Below, piece after piece: positions 7,701 through 15,902 of a stretch of 64,000 nucleotides of DNA. How positions within the stretch are numbered: position 1 is the stretch's first letter; the number at the start of each line of letters is the position of its first letter. The notes under the pieces were generated by a model that was not told the origin of the DNA, made no database searches, and saw nothing but the letters and a program-made list of their open reading frames with translations. Origin of the DNA: Sorangium sp051521495 (GTDB taxonomy: Bacteria > Myxococcota_A > Polyangia > Polyangiales > Polyangiaceae); the NCBI RefSeq assembly GCF_051521495.1, contig NZ_CP150355.1, positions 4,960,001 to 5,024,000 of the forward strand, in the 5' to 3' direction. A program made the translations under genes and the position numbers.

Positions 7701-10700
7701 GCGCGGCGGCGAGCAGGCGCTCGAGCGAATCCCGCGCGGCCTGCCGGCGCTGCGGCTCGGGCAGCGCGCCCGAGCGCAGGCGCTGGATCTCGTCGCACAG
7801 CGCGGCGCGATCGCCGTCGACGGGCCCGCGGCACGGGTCGCCGCGTGCGCCGTCTCCGATCCCTCCGGTTCCGGGGGCGTCGGGCGGCGCAGGCTCACCG
7901 GCGAGCACGGCAGCGGCCGTCTCGATGAGGCGCGCGGTCGCCGCGGCGCCTTCGCTCTCGCCCCGGAAGCGGCCCACGAAATCGGGCTGCTTCGAGAGCC
8001 TCGAGAGGACGTCCCAGCGCTGCTCGCGCACCGCGAGCTCGGTCGCGAAGAGCACGACCTTCAGGTTGCGGCCGAGATCGGGGAGGGCGCGCGTCTCGTT
8101 GTCGAGCGCCAGCAGGTCGTCGACGACGCTCGAGTCGAGCGACGCGGCCGCGCAGCGCACAGCGACGCTGAGCAGATCCGCGCGCATCGCGGGGCCGAGC
8201 GAGGGCGCGCGGCCGAGCGCGCGCGCGGCGGCGAGCACGACGGGGCCGCAGTGGCCCTCGCGGCGCTGCCGCGCCAGCATCACGCTGGCGTCGTAGAGCC
8301 GGCCGCTCTGCCGCAGCGCCTCCACGGCGGCCGTGAACGCGTCGGGGTCGTACGTGCCCCGCTCCGCCGCCGTGAGGAAGCCGTCGAGGCTGCGCAGGGC
8401 AGGGCACGCGGCCGCGCTGCCCGCGCGTCGTTGGAGGTGCGGCAGCTTGCCGAGGACATCGGCGATGCGCAGCGACAGCGCGAGCGGGTAGGCGTCGCAC
8501 GCGGGCTCCTCGTAGCTGCCGAGCGCCACCTTGGCCTCGGTGCACGCGAGCGGGCGGGCGACGGCGGCGAGCGAGCGCGCGGTCCTCGCGACGAGCGGAT
8601 CGAGCCCCGGGACCGCGGAGAGGCCCGCCGGGAGCGGATCGAGGAGCGCCGCGACCGCGGCGTCGTCCGCGTCCGGCGGCACGAGGGCGCGGACGAGCGT
8701 CCAGAGGTCGCCGGCGAGGAAGGGGTGGCCGGCCTCGGCCGCGAGCTGGGCGTCGATCGCGAGCAGCGCGCGCGCGTCCCGGCCCCAGGCGAGCGGCTGG
8801 TCCGGGCGCAGCGCCCGCCGACCGAACCGGAGGCCGAACGAGAGCGCGGCGATGGCCCGGCGCGCCGCGGCGGTGCCGCGCCCGGCGTCGCCCTCGAGGA
8901 AGTGGTAGGCGGCCGCGAGCGCCGCCGTGCTGACGTAGGCGCGCGCGGCGTCCTCGTCGCTCCGGGGCGAGCCGTCGGGCACGAGCGCCGCGGTGAGGGA
9001 GCCCTCGGGCTCGCCGCGGGTGCGGAGGCCGAGGCCGAGCTGGAAGCCGTTCGCGCCCTCGAGGAGCCCGGCGCCGTACGAGACGTCGAAGCTGAGCGAG
9101 AAGACGCGGGTCGAGGTCTTCTCCTCGTAGCGGTAGGTCATGCGCGGCACGCGCAGGCCGCGGGCGTCGGCGTCGGCGAGGACGCGGTCGAGGGCGTCGC
9201 GCGCCTCGGCGCGCCGGCCGCCGGCGAAGTCGCGCACGGCGCCGACGAGGGCGAGCACGTCGCCCGTGTCGGCCGCCTGGCAGGCGTCGTCCGACGCCTT
9301 GCTCATGGCGCCGGCGTAGGCCGCCGGATCCGGGGCGACGCCGCGCCGGGCCTTGGCGATCTCGCCGAGGTACGAGAGCGCCCAGGCGACGCGGCTGCCG
9401 CTGTCGTTCGCGAGCGCGATCGCGTCCGGCGACGGCGGCCCGCCGAGCACGGCGGCGCCGAGGAGCGAGGCGAGCAGCGCGAGGTCGGCCTGGTCGCGCA
9501 GCCCGAGGGCCGAGAACGCGCGGGCGTAGCCGACGAACAGGCCCCGCAGGTCGCGGCCCTCGTCGCGCGCGGCGGGCAGCGACGCGAGCGCGTCGAGCAG
9601 CGCGCCGCCGGAGGGGCCTCGTCCGACGCCGCCGTGCCGCGCCGGATCGTCGCGGAACGCCGCGGAGAGCCCGCGGAGGACCCGGCCGAGCGGGGCGCCG
9701 CTCCGCTCGGCGAAGCGCTCCGCGGTGGGCGACTCGAGGAGGGCTCGGGCGAGCGCGTGGCCGCCGGTGAGGGCGTCGGCGAGGTCGGGGTCGACCCAGC
9801 CGGAGAGGCCCGCGGCGACGGCGGCCTCGGCGTCCGCGGTCGGGACGGTGAAGCGCGCGCGCGGCTCGGGCGCGCCAGCGCGCGGCGCGCGCGCTGGCGC
9901 CGAGAGGAGATCGATCGCGTCGGACAGGAGCGTCACGAGGAGCCGCGCCCGCCGCGCCCACGGGCCGTCGCCCTGGCGGTACCCCGGCGAGAGCAGGATC
10001 CGCCGGCGGACGTCGCCGAGCCGCGCGAGGGCGCGGCGGGCCTCGGGGCTCGGCCCGCGCCCGGCGGCGCAGGCGGCCCCGGCCGGCGTCGGCTTGCGCG
10101 TCCACTCCGTGAGGAGCACGGCGAGGACGCCGTCGGCCAGCGCGGTGACGTCCTCGACGAGGGCGGGCGGCGGCGCCTCCGCGGCGCCGGCCGCAGCCTC
10201 TGCGGCGTCGGCCGCGCCGGCGTCGCCTCCGGGCGCCGCGAGCCCGGCGATGGCGCGCCGGAGCGCGTCGCGCGCCTCCTGGCGCTCCGGGGGGAGCCGG
10301 GTCGCGTCGGTCGCGCGCGGCGCCAGCGCGCCGGCGGCGCCGAGCGCGGCGTAGCGGGAGAGGCTCGCGGCGAGCGCCGCGAGGCCGGGGTAGGGCAGCG
10401 CGGGGGCGGGCGCGAGCGCGCGCTCGATCTGCGCGGACGAGAACGCGAGATCCGGCGCCTGACCGGTGGCGAGCCGGTACAGCGCGTCGGCGGCGTAGAG
10501 GCCGGCGACGCCCCAGCCGCTCTGCGCGGTGAGGTCGCCGCGGAGCTTGGCGGTGAGCGCGCCCTGCAGGGCCAGGAAGTGCGCGGGCTGCACCTCGGGC
10601 GGGTACGCCATGCCCGCGAAGACGCCGGCGAGCGCCGCGCCGAGGACGGCCTCCGGGTCGCGCGCCTCGGCCATGCGGCGCTGCACGGCGACCTGCGTGA

Positions 10701-12147
10701 GGTCGACGATGGCGTCGCGGAGGGGCGCGTCGGCGAGCACCCCGGGGCTGTAGGCGAGGGGGATCAGCGCGAGCGCGCGGAAGCGGCGCGGCTCGGCCTC
10801 CGCGAGGGCGCGCAGCGCCGTGAGGTGCGCGAGGCCGAGCTCGGTGGCGCGCCGGTGGACGGCGCTGCCGGCGCTGCCCGCCTGGTCTACGACGGGCGTG
10901 GGGCTGCGCTCGTGGAGCAGGCTGGGCGCGTGGGCCCACGCGGTGCTCGTCTGTTCGACGGCGCGGACGAGCGCCTCGTAGCGCGGCAGCCACGCGTCGA
11001 GCGGGAGCCGTCGCCCCGGCGCCGCCGCCGCGCTCCCAGGCGCGGGCGCGGGCGCGGCGGCGGAATCGTCCGGGGCCAGGGCGCCGGCGAGCGCCGCGGC
11101 GAACACGAGGTCGCGCGGGCCTTCCATGGGGGGCGCGACGTCCCGGCCGCAGCCAGGGGCCTTGCCGAGCAGGTCGTCGAGCGCGGCGCGCCGGTCCGCG
11201 GGCACGGCCCGCAGCACCGCCGCGCCGCGGCTGCGCCACGCCGCGCGGCCGTCCCGGGCCGTGCGCACGCGGAGGAGGTCGCCATAAGGCGTGTCGCCCG
11301 GCCGCGGCGGCAGGTCCAGCCGGGGGGCCGCGGGCGCGCCGGGCGCGTCGTCCTCGTCCTCGAGCGCGACCCCGGCGGTCGCGAGCAGCTGCAGCGCGTA
11401 GCGGCCGCGCAGGACGGGCTCGTCGTCCGGGTCGCGCCCCTTCAGCGCGGCCGCGAGGGCGTCGGCCGCGGCCGCGGCCTCGACGTAGCGGAAGCCGCCG
11501 GCGGCGCCGAAGGCGCGGCGGACGAGCGCGGCGATCGCGACGTCGCTCGCAACGTGGGCGAGCGACGCGTCGCCGCGCGCGACGGGCGCGAGGCCGGCCA
11601 TGAACGGCGCGAGCGGATCGGCCGGAAAGAGCTGGACGGCGCCCCCGCGGACGCGCGCGTGCACGAGGTGCTCGTACCCGAGGGCCTCGCCGAGCGCGAG
11701 GAGCAGCGCCTCGGCGCCGAGGGCTCCGGGGGGCGGCAGCGGCGCGGCGCGGATCCACGTCGCCTCCGCCGCGCCGGGGCGGCGCGGCGCGGTCATCGTC
11801 GAGGCGGCCATCGCGCCCGCCTCGACGATGATCGCGGCGCGCGGCCCGCGCCCGCCGGGTCGGTCGAGGTCGCGGAGCAAGCGCGCCCACGGGTCGGCGG
11901 CGTCCCGGGAGGCGCGGGCCGCGACGTAGCCGAGGGCGAGCTCGCGCGGGGGCCGGCCCTCTGCGAGGGCTGCGGCGAGGGCGCGCTCGCACGCGTCGAG
12001 GTGCGCCGGATCGCAGCGCGCGGCCGGCGGGGGCGAGGTCCCCGGCGGGACGGCGCCGCCGCAGCCGGCGGCGAGGAGCGCGAGGAGGAGCGCGGAGCAG
12101 AGCGGGAGAGCGCGCGGCAAAGCGGACACGCGATCATCGTGCGGCAT
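7684..12147 (-). CDS. Giant lipoprotein of unknown function (1487 aa)
   Basis: The lipoprotein signal is clear (SALLLALLAAGC, Cys29 from ATG 12147; a GTG at 12129 is an alternative start). The rest is Ala/Leu/Arg-rich, apparently all-alpha, with many degenerate helical-hairpin stretches compatible with TPR- or HEAT-like solenoids. I recognise no catalytic motif. One segment near residues 1005-1045 (RYEEKTSTRVFSLSFDVSYG, GFQLGLGLRTRG) looks beta-rich. A plus-strand frame spanning the same DNA is open for 1886 codons, but it has no signal sequence or recognisable domains and is a G+C artefact. The gene is divergent from the first OppA-like gene (71-base gap). It is probably an envelope protein; the function is not known. 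Confidence 0.75.
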   Translation of the reverse strand: MPHDDRVSALPRALPLCSALLLALLAAGCGGAVPPGTSPPPAARCDPAHLDACERALAAALAEGRPPRELALGYVAARASRDAADPWARLLRDLDRPGGRGPRAAIIVEAGAMAASTMTAPRRPGAAEATWIRAAPLPPPGALGAEALLLALGEALGYEHLVHARVRGGAVQLFPADPLAPFMAGLAPVARGDASLAHVASDVAIAALVRRAFGAAGGFRYVEAAAAADALAAALKGRDPDDEPVLRGRYALQLLATAGVALEDEDDAPGAPAAPRLDLPPRPGDTPYGDLLRVRTARDGRAAWRSRGAAVLRAVPADRRAALDDLLGKAPGCGRDVAPPMEGPRDLVFAAALAGALAPDDSAAAPAPAPGSAAAAPGRRLPLDAWLPRYEALVRAVEQTSTAWAHAPSLLHERSPTPVVDQAGSAGSAVHRRATELGLAHLTALRALAEAEPRRFRALALIPLAYSPGVLADAPLRDAIVDLTQVAVQRRMAEARDPEAVLGAALAGVFAGMAYPPEVQPAHFLALQGALTAKLRGDLTAQSGWGVAGLYAADALYRLATGQAPDLAFSSAQIERALAPAPALPYPGLAALAASLSRYAALGAAGALAPRATDATRLPPERQEARDALRRAIAGLAAPGGDAGAADAAEAAAGAAEAPPPALVEDVTALADGVLAVLLTEWTRKPTPAGAACAAGRGPSPEARRALARLGDVRRRILLSPGYRQGDGPWARRARLLVTLLSDAIDLLSAPARAPRAGAPEPRARFTVPTADAEAAVAAGLSGWVDPDLADALTGGHALARALLESPTAERFAERSGAPLGRVLRGLSAAFRDDPARHGGVGRGPSGGALLDALASLPAARDEGRDLRGLFVGYARAFSALGLRDQADLALLASLLGAAVLGGPPSPDAIALANDSGSRVAWALSYLGEIAKARRGVAPDPAAYAGAMSKASDDACQAADTGDVLALVGAVRDFAGGRRAEARDALDRVLADADARGLRVPRMTYRYEEKTSTRVFSLSFDVSYGAGLLEGANGFQLGLGLRTRGEPEGSLTAALVPDGSPRSDEDAARAYVSTAALAAAYHFLEGDAGRGTAAARRAIAALSFGLRFGRRALRPDQPLAWGRDARALLAIDAQLAAEAGHPFLAGDLWTLVRALVPPDADDAAVAALLDPLPAGLSAVPGLDPLVARTARSLAAVARPLACTEAKVALGSYEEPACDAYPLALSLRIADVLGKLPHLQRRAGSAAACPALRSLDGFLTAAERGTYDPDAFTAAVEALRQSGRLYDASVMLARQRREGHCGPVVLAAARALGRAPSLGPAMRADLLSVAVRCAAASLDSSVVDDLLALDNETRALPDLGRNLKVVLFATELAVREQRWDVLSRLSKQPDFVGRFRGESEGAAATARLIETAAAVLAGEPAPPDAPGTGGIGDGARGDPCRGPVDGDRAALCDEIQRLRSGALPEPQRRQAARDSLERLLAAARGQAR

Positions 12148-12545
12148 GGCGAGCGCGCGACCTTACACGAAACCACCCCTGTCTTCCTGCCCCCGGAGCG
12201 CCGTGCTACGCGCGCGATATGCGACGGGCTCCGGAGCGACGAGGTGCCGGCGGCGCGGGGGGCGGCGGGAGCGCCGGTTGCGGGGCGCGCGGCGCCTCCG
12301 CGGCGCTCGGGCTCGCGCTCCTCGCGCTCTCGGCGTGCAGCGAGGGCGAAGGCGGGTATACCGGGACGACCACGCGCGTCGGCAAGGATGCGACGACGAT
12401 CTACATCAACAACGGCGGAGAGCCTGAGTACTTAGATCCAGGAAAATCCAACGACTCGGCGAGCTCCACGCTCGTGCAGCAGCTGTTCGAGGGGCTGACG
12501 ACGTACGGCGCCGGCGACCTCCGCCCGGTGCAGGGCGTCGCGACC

Positions 12546-12709
12546 CGCTGGGAGCGGAGCGACGACCACCGGATCTTCCGGTTCCACCTGCGGCCGGAGG
12601 CGCGGTGGTCGGACGGCAAGCCGGTGACGGCGCACGACTTCGAGTACGCGTGGAAGCGCGTGCTGCGCCCGTCCACGGCCTCGCTCGCCGCGACGAACCT
12701 CTACGTCCT
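12546..12709 (+). repeat. 164-bp identical tract shared by the two oppA paralogues (copy 1)
   Basis: Every base from 12546 to 12709 equals 16197-16360, while both flanks diverge at many silent positions. The tract encodes RWERSDDHRIF through NLYVL. Such a sharply bounded island of identity is the usual mark of recent gene conversion. Confidence 0.85.
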
Positions 12710-13881
12710 GAAGAACGGCGAGCTGTTCAGCCTCGGCAAGCTCAAGGCGCTGCGCGAGGCCGCGCCGCTCCGCGCGGCCCCCCGGCCCGACGCGCAGTCC
12801 GCGCTCGAGCTGCCGAAGGGGGCGTTCGTCGTGGTGCTGGCCCGCTCGCCGATCCAGGTCGACACCGCGATCGCGCCCCTCGCGGCGCTGCCGGAGGGCG
12901 CCGCCGCCGTGACGTTCGCGAAGGGCGACGCCAAGGGCGGCTCAGGCGATCGGCTCTCGTTCAACGAGGGTGGGGGCAACGCGGGCGGCGCGGCGCCGCT
13001 CGGCCCCGCGCCCGGCGGCGGGTGGCAAGGCGCCGTGGTCCAGATCGTCGGCACGGGCCCGCCGTGCCAGTGCAACGGCGCTGCCGACCGGTGGTTCGAG
13101 ATCGAGCGGGGCGGTGCGCGCGGGTTCCTCCCGGGCTGCGCGCTCGTCCCCCCCGCGGCGGGAAGCGCCGGCAACCCGAGCAAGGAGGGCGCCGCGCCTC
13201 GGCCCGAAACGTACGCCGTCGTCACGCCGCACACGAGCCTCCCCACGTACGACCCCGCGGCGGCGCCCTCCGGCGGCGCCGCGCAGGGCGAGGCGCCCGT
13301 GGGCTTCGTGCCCGAAGCGCTCCTCGTCGAGGACGACAGCGCCGTCGGTGTCCGGGCCAGGGACGAGCTCACGCTCGACGTGCAGCTGGAGCAGCCCACG
13401 CCGTACTTCACCGATCTCACGAGCTACGTGACGCTCTTCCCCGTGCGCAAGGACGTGATCGAGGCGTTCGAGCAGCGCGGCGAGCCCGAGCTCTGGTTCC
13501 GCCCCGAGAACATCGTGGTCAACGGCCCCTACACGCTCGATGAGTGGAAGTTCCGTTACGAGATCACGATGAAGCGGAACCCGATGTACTGGAACCACGA
13601 CAAGCTCAAGATCCACCGCGTAGTGTGGCTCGAGATCGAGCAGTACAACGCGACGATGAACATCTACAAGGCGGGGGATCTCGACTACCTGGGCGACAAC
13701 ACGTCGCTCCCCGCCGAGCACATGGACTGGCTGTCGACCAAGCGCGATTTCCAGCGGTACCCCTACCTCTCCATCTACTGGTTCGAGTTCAACACGAAGA
13801 AGCCGCCGGTCGACGATGTTCGCGTCCGCTGGGCGCTCAACCTCGCTGTCGACAAGCGGCAGATCGTCGAGAAGGTCACGC

Positions 13882-13890
13882 GGGGGGGGG
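13882..13890 (+). other. Run of nine G at the oppA frameshift site
   Basis: The homopolymer lies between codons for VTR and QTPATHYV. Removing one G joins the two reading frames exactly where the paralogue reads ITRLGKPATHYV. Homopolymers of this length are prone to replication or transcription slippage and to sequencing error. Confidence 0.8.
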
Positions 13891-14767
13891 CAGACGCCGG
13901 CCACGCACTATGTCCCGGACTACACTGGGTCGGGCTACGACGATGCGGTCGCCGAGGACCGGAAGCTCGGGGTCGATCCGTTCTCGTCGCCGGACGTCTC
14001 GTTCAACCCGGAGCGCGCCCGCGCGCTGCTCGCCGAGGCGGGCTACGAGGTCGTCCGGGAGGGCGACGGGTACCGGGCGAAGAACTTCCCGGCGCTCGAG
14101 CTCCTCTACAACACCAGCGAGGGGCACAAGCAGATAGCGGTCGCGGTCCAGGACATGTGGAAGCGTCACCTCGGCGTCTCCGCCATGCTGCGGAACGAGG
14201 AGTGGAAGGTGATGCTCAAGAACGTGCGCGACGGGCATTACCAGGTCGTGCGGTTCGGCTGGATCGGCGAGTACAACCATCCGGCGACGTGGCTCGGCAC
14301 GCTGCTGTCGTACAGCCCGCAGAACCGGACGGGCTGGGCCGACCAGGAGTTCGACGATCTGATGCGCTCCGCCGCGGCGACGGCCGATCCGAAGGAGAGC
14401 ATCCGCGCGTTCCGCAAGGCGGAGAAGCGGGCCGTCGACGGCATGCCCAAGATGCCGCTCTACTTCTACACGAAGTCGACGCTGGTGAAGCCCTGGGTCA
14501 AGGGGTTCAAGGGCAACTCGCGCAGCGTACAGCTCGTGAAGTGGCTGTGGATCGACCCGGGCTGGCGCGACAACCCGTCGAACGAGACCGCGTTTCCGGA
14601 GCTGGAGTTCCCTGCGCCGGGGCGGCTCGGTGCGCCCTGACGTCACCCCGGGCGTGCCTGCCGCGCCCTGACGGGGCCGGCCGCGCCCCGACGTCCCCGT
14701 TGACGCGCCAGCCCGCGCCGTGGCCTCATCGAGGAGAGCGTGGAACAGACGCTCTCGGGAGAACGAC

Positions 14768-15784
14768 ATGAGCAAGACGATCCTGGTCACCGGAGGCGCG
14801 GGCTACATCGGTTCGCACACCTGCGTGGAGCTCCTCCACGCGGGCTACCGGGTGGTGATCCTCGACAACCTCTGCAACAGCCGCAAGGCGGCGGTGGAGC
14901 GGGTGGAGCGGATCTCCGGGAAGCAGGTGACGCTCATCGAGGGCGACATCCGCGACGCGGCGCTCCTGGATCGGCTGCTCGCCGAGCACCCGATCGACGC
15001 GACGATCCACTTCGCGGGGCTGAAGGCCGTCGGCGAGTCGGTCGAGAAGCCGCTCTCGTATTACGACAACAACGTGGCGGGGACCGTGTGCCTGCTCAAG
15101 GCGCTCGACGCGCGGGGCGCGCGGAAGCTCGTGTTCAGCTCGTCCGCCACCGTGTACGGCGATCCGGAGCGCGTGCCGCTCGACGAGGGGTGTCGGCTCG
15201 GGCCTACCAACCCCTACGGGCAGTCGAAGTTCATGGTGGAGCACATCCTGCGCGACGTGGCGGCCACCGGGGGCTGGTCGCTCGCGTCGCTGCGTTACTT
15301 CAACCCGGTGGGCGCCCACTCGAGCGGGCTCATCGGGGAGGATCCGAACGGGACCCCGAACAACCTGACGCCGTTCATCACCCAGGTGCTGGTGGGGCGG
15401 CGCGACAAGCTCCGGGTGTTCGGGGGCGACTGGCCGACATCGGACGGCACCGGCGTGCGCGACTATATCCACGTGGTCGACCTCGCGCTCGGGCACCTCG
15501 CCGCGCTGAACCGCATCTTCACCGTCGGCGACAGCTTCACCGTCAACCTCGGCACCGGGCGGGGATACTCCGTGCTCGAGATGGTGGCCGCGTTCGAGAA
15601 GGTCAGCGGGAGGCGCGTCCCCTACGAGATCGTGGCGCGCCGCCCGGGGGACGTCGCCTCCGTGTACGCGGATCCGGCGCGCGCGGTGGAGCTCCTCGGC
15701 TGGCGCGCGGAGCGAGATATCGAGACCATGTGCCGCGACAGCTGGCGCTGGCAGGAGCAGAACCCGAAGGGGTTCGCCGAGTAG
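14768..15784 (+). CDS. galE: UDP-glucose 4-epimerase
   Basis: 338 residues from ATG 14768 (GGGAGA upstream). NAD-binding Rossmann motif VTGGAGYIGSHTC is at residues 7-19. The catalytic Ser/Thr region FSSSATVYG and Tyr-Lys pair NPYGQSK (Y-x-x-x-K) are followed by LRYFNPVGAH and DGTGVRDYIHV, all standard for GalE and at the usual length. The enzyme interconverts UDP-glucose and UDP-galactose for exopolysaccharide, LPS or galactose use. It sits between the two oppA-like genes on the same strand (127 and 118 bases from each), an odd position that may simply reflect duplication of oppA around it. Confidence 0.96.
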   Translation: MSKTILVTGGAGYIGSHTCVELLHAGYRVVILDNLCNSRKAAVERVERISGKQVTLIEGDIRDAALLDRLLAEHPIDATIHFAGLKAVGESVEKPLSYYDNNVAGTVCLLKALDARGARKLVFSSSATVYGDPERVPLDEGCRLGPTNPYGQSKFMVEHILRDVAATGGWSLASLRYFNPVGAHSSGLIGEDPNGTPNNLTPFITQVLVGRRDKLRVFGGDWPTSDGTGVRDYIHVVDLALGHLAALNRIFTVGDSFTVNLGTGRGYSVLEMVAAFEKVSGRRVPYEIVARRPGDVASVYADPARAVELLGWRAERDIETMCRDSWRWQEQNPKGFAE

Positions 15785-15902
15785 GGCGGCGGTTCGGACG
15801 CGCACGAGGGCTCGGGAGCCGGCGCGCAAGGCGCGAGGTGAGGGGGATACGAGGGGACGACTCGAGGGCGCGCCGAGCGCGAGGGACGGACAAGGAGCGG
15901 CG

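Larger units (their letters stand above)
12219..14640 (+). pseudogene. OppA-type substrate-binding lipoprotein, frameshifted in a poly-G run
   Basis: Family 5 solute-binding protein for oligopeptide ABC import. The lipoprotein signal ends LALLALSAC (Cys40). Conserved segments include GEPEYLDP, HLRPEARWSDGKPVTAHDFEYAWKR, TPYFTDLTSY, NGPYTLDEWK and VRWALNLAVDK. At 13882-13890 there are nine G; frame 0 then runs into unrelated sequence, while frame +1 resumes the protein (QTPATHYVPDYTGSGY to GRLGAP, stop 14640). Eight G would restore one ~806-residue frame matching the intact paralogue at 15903. So this is a recent mutation, phase variation, slippage-tolerant gene, or a sequencing error. Residues ~185-370 are an SH3-like insertion absent from ordinary OppA. 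Confidence 0.8.

Noticed and set aside
6775..12435. Open plus-strand frame of 1886 codons opposite the giant lipoprotein
   Set aside because: No signal, domain or RBS. It runs out of one gene and into another, and its Arg/Gly/Glu-rich composition is that of an antisense frame in high-G+C DNA.
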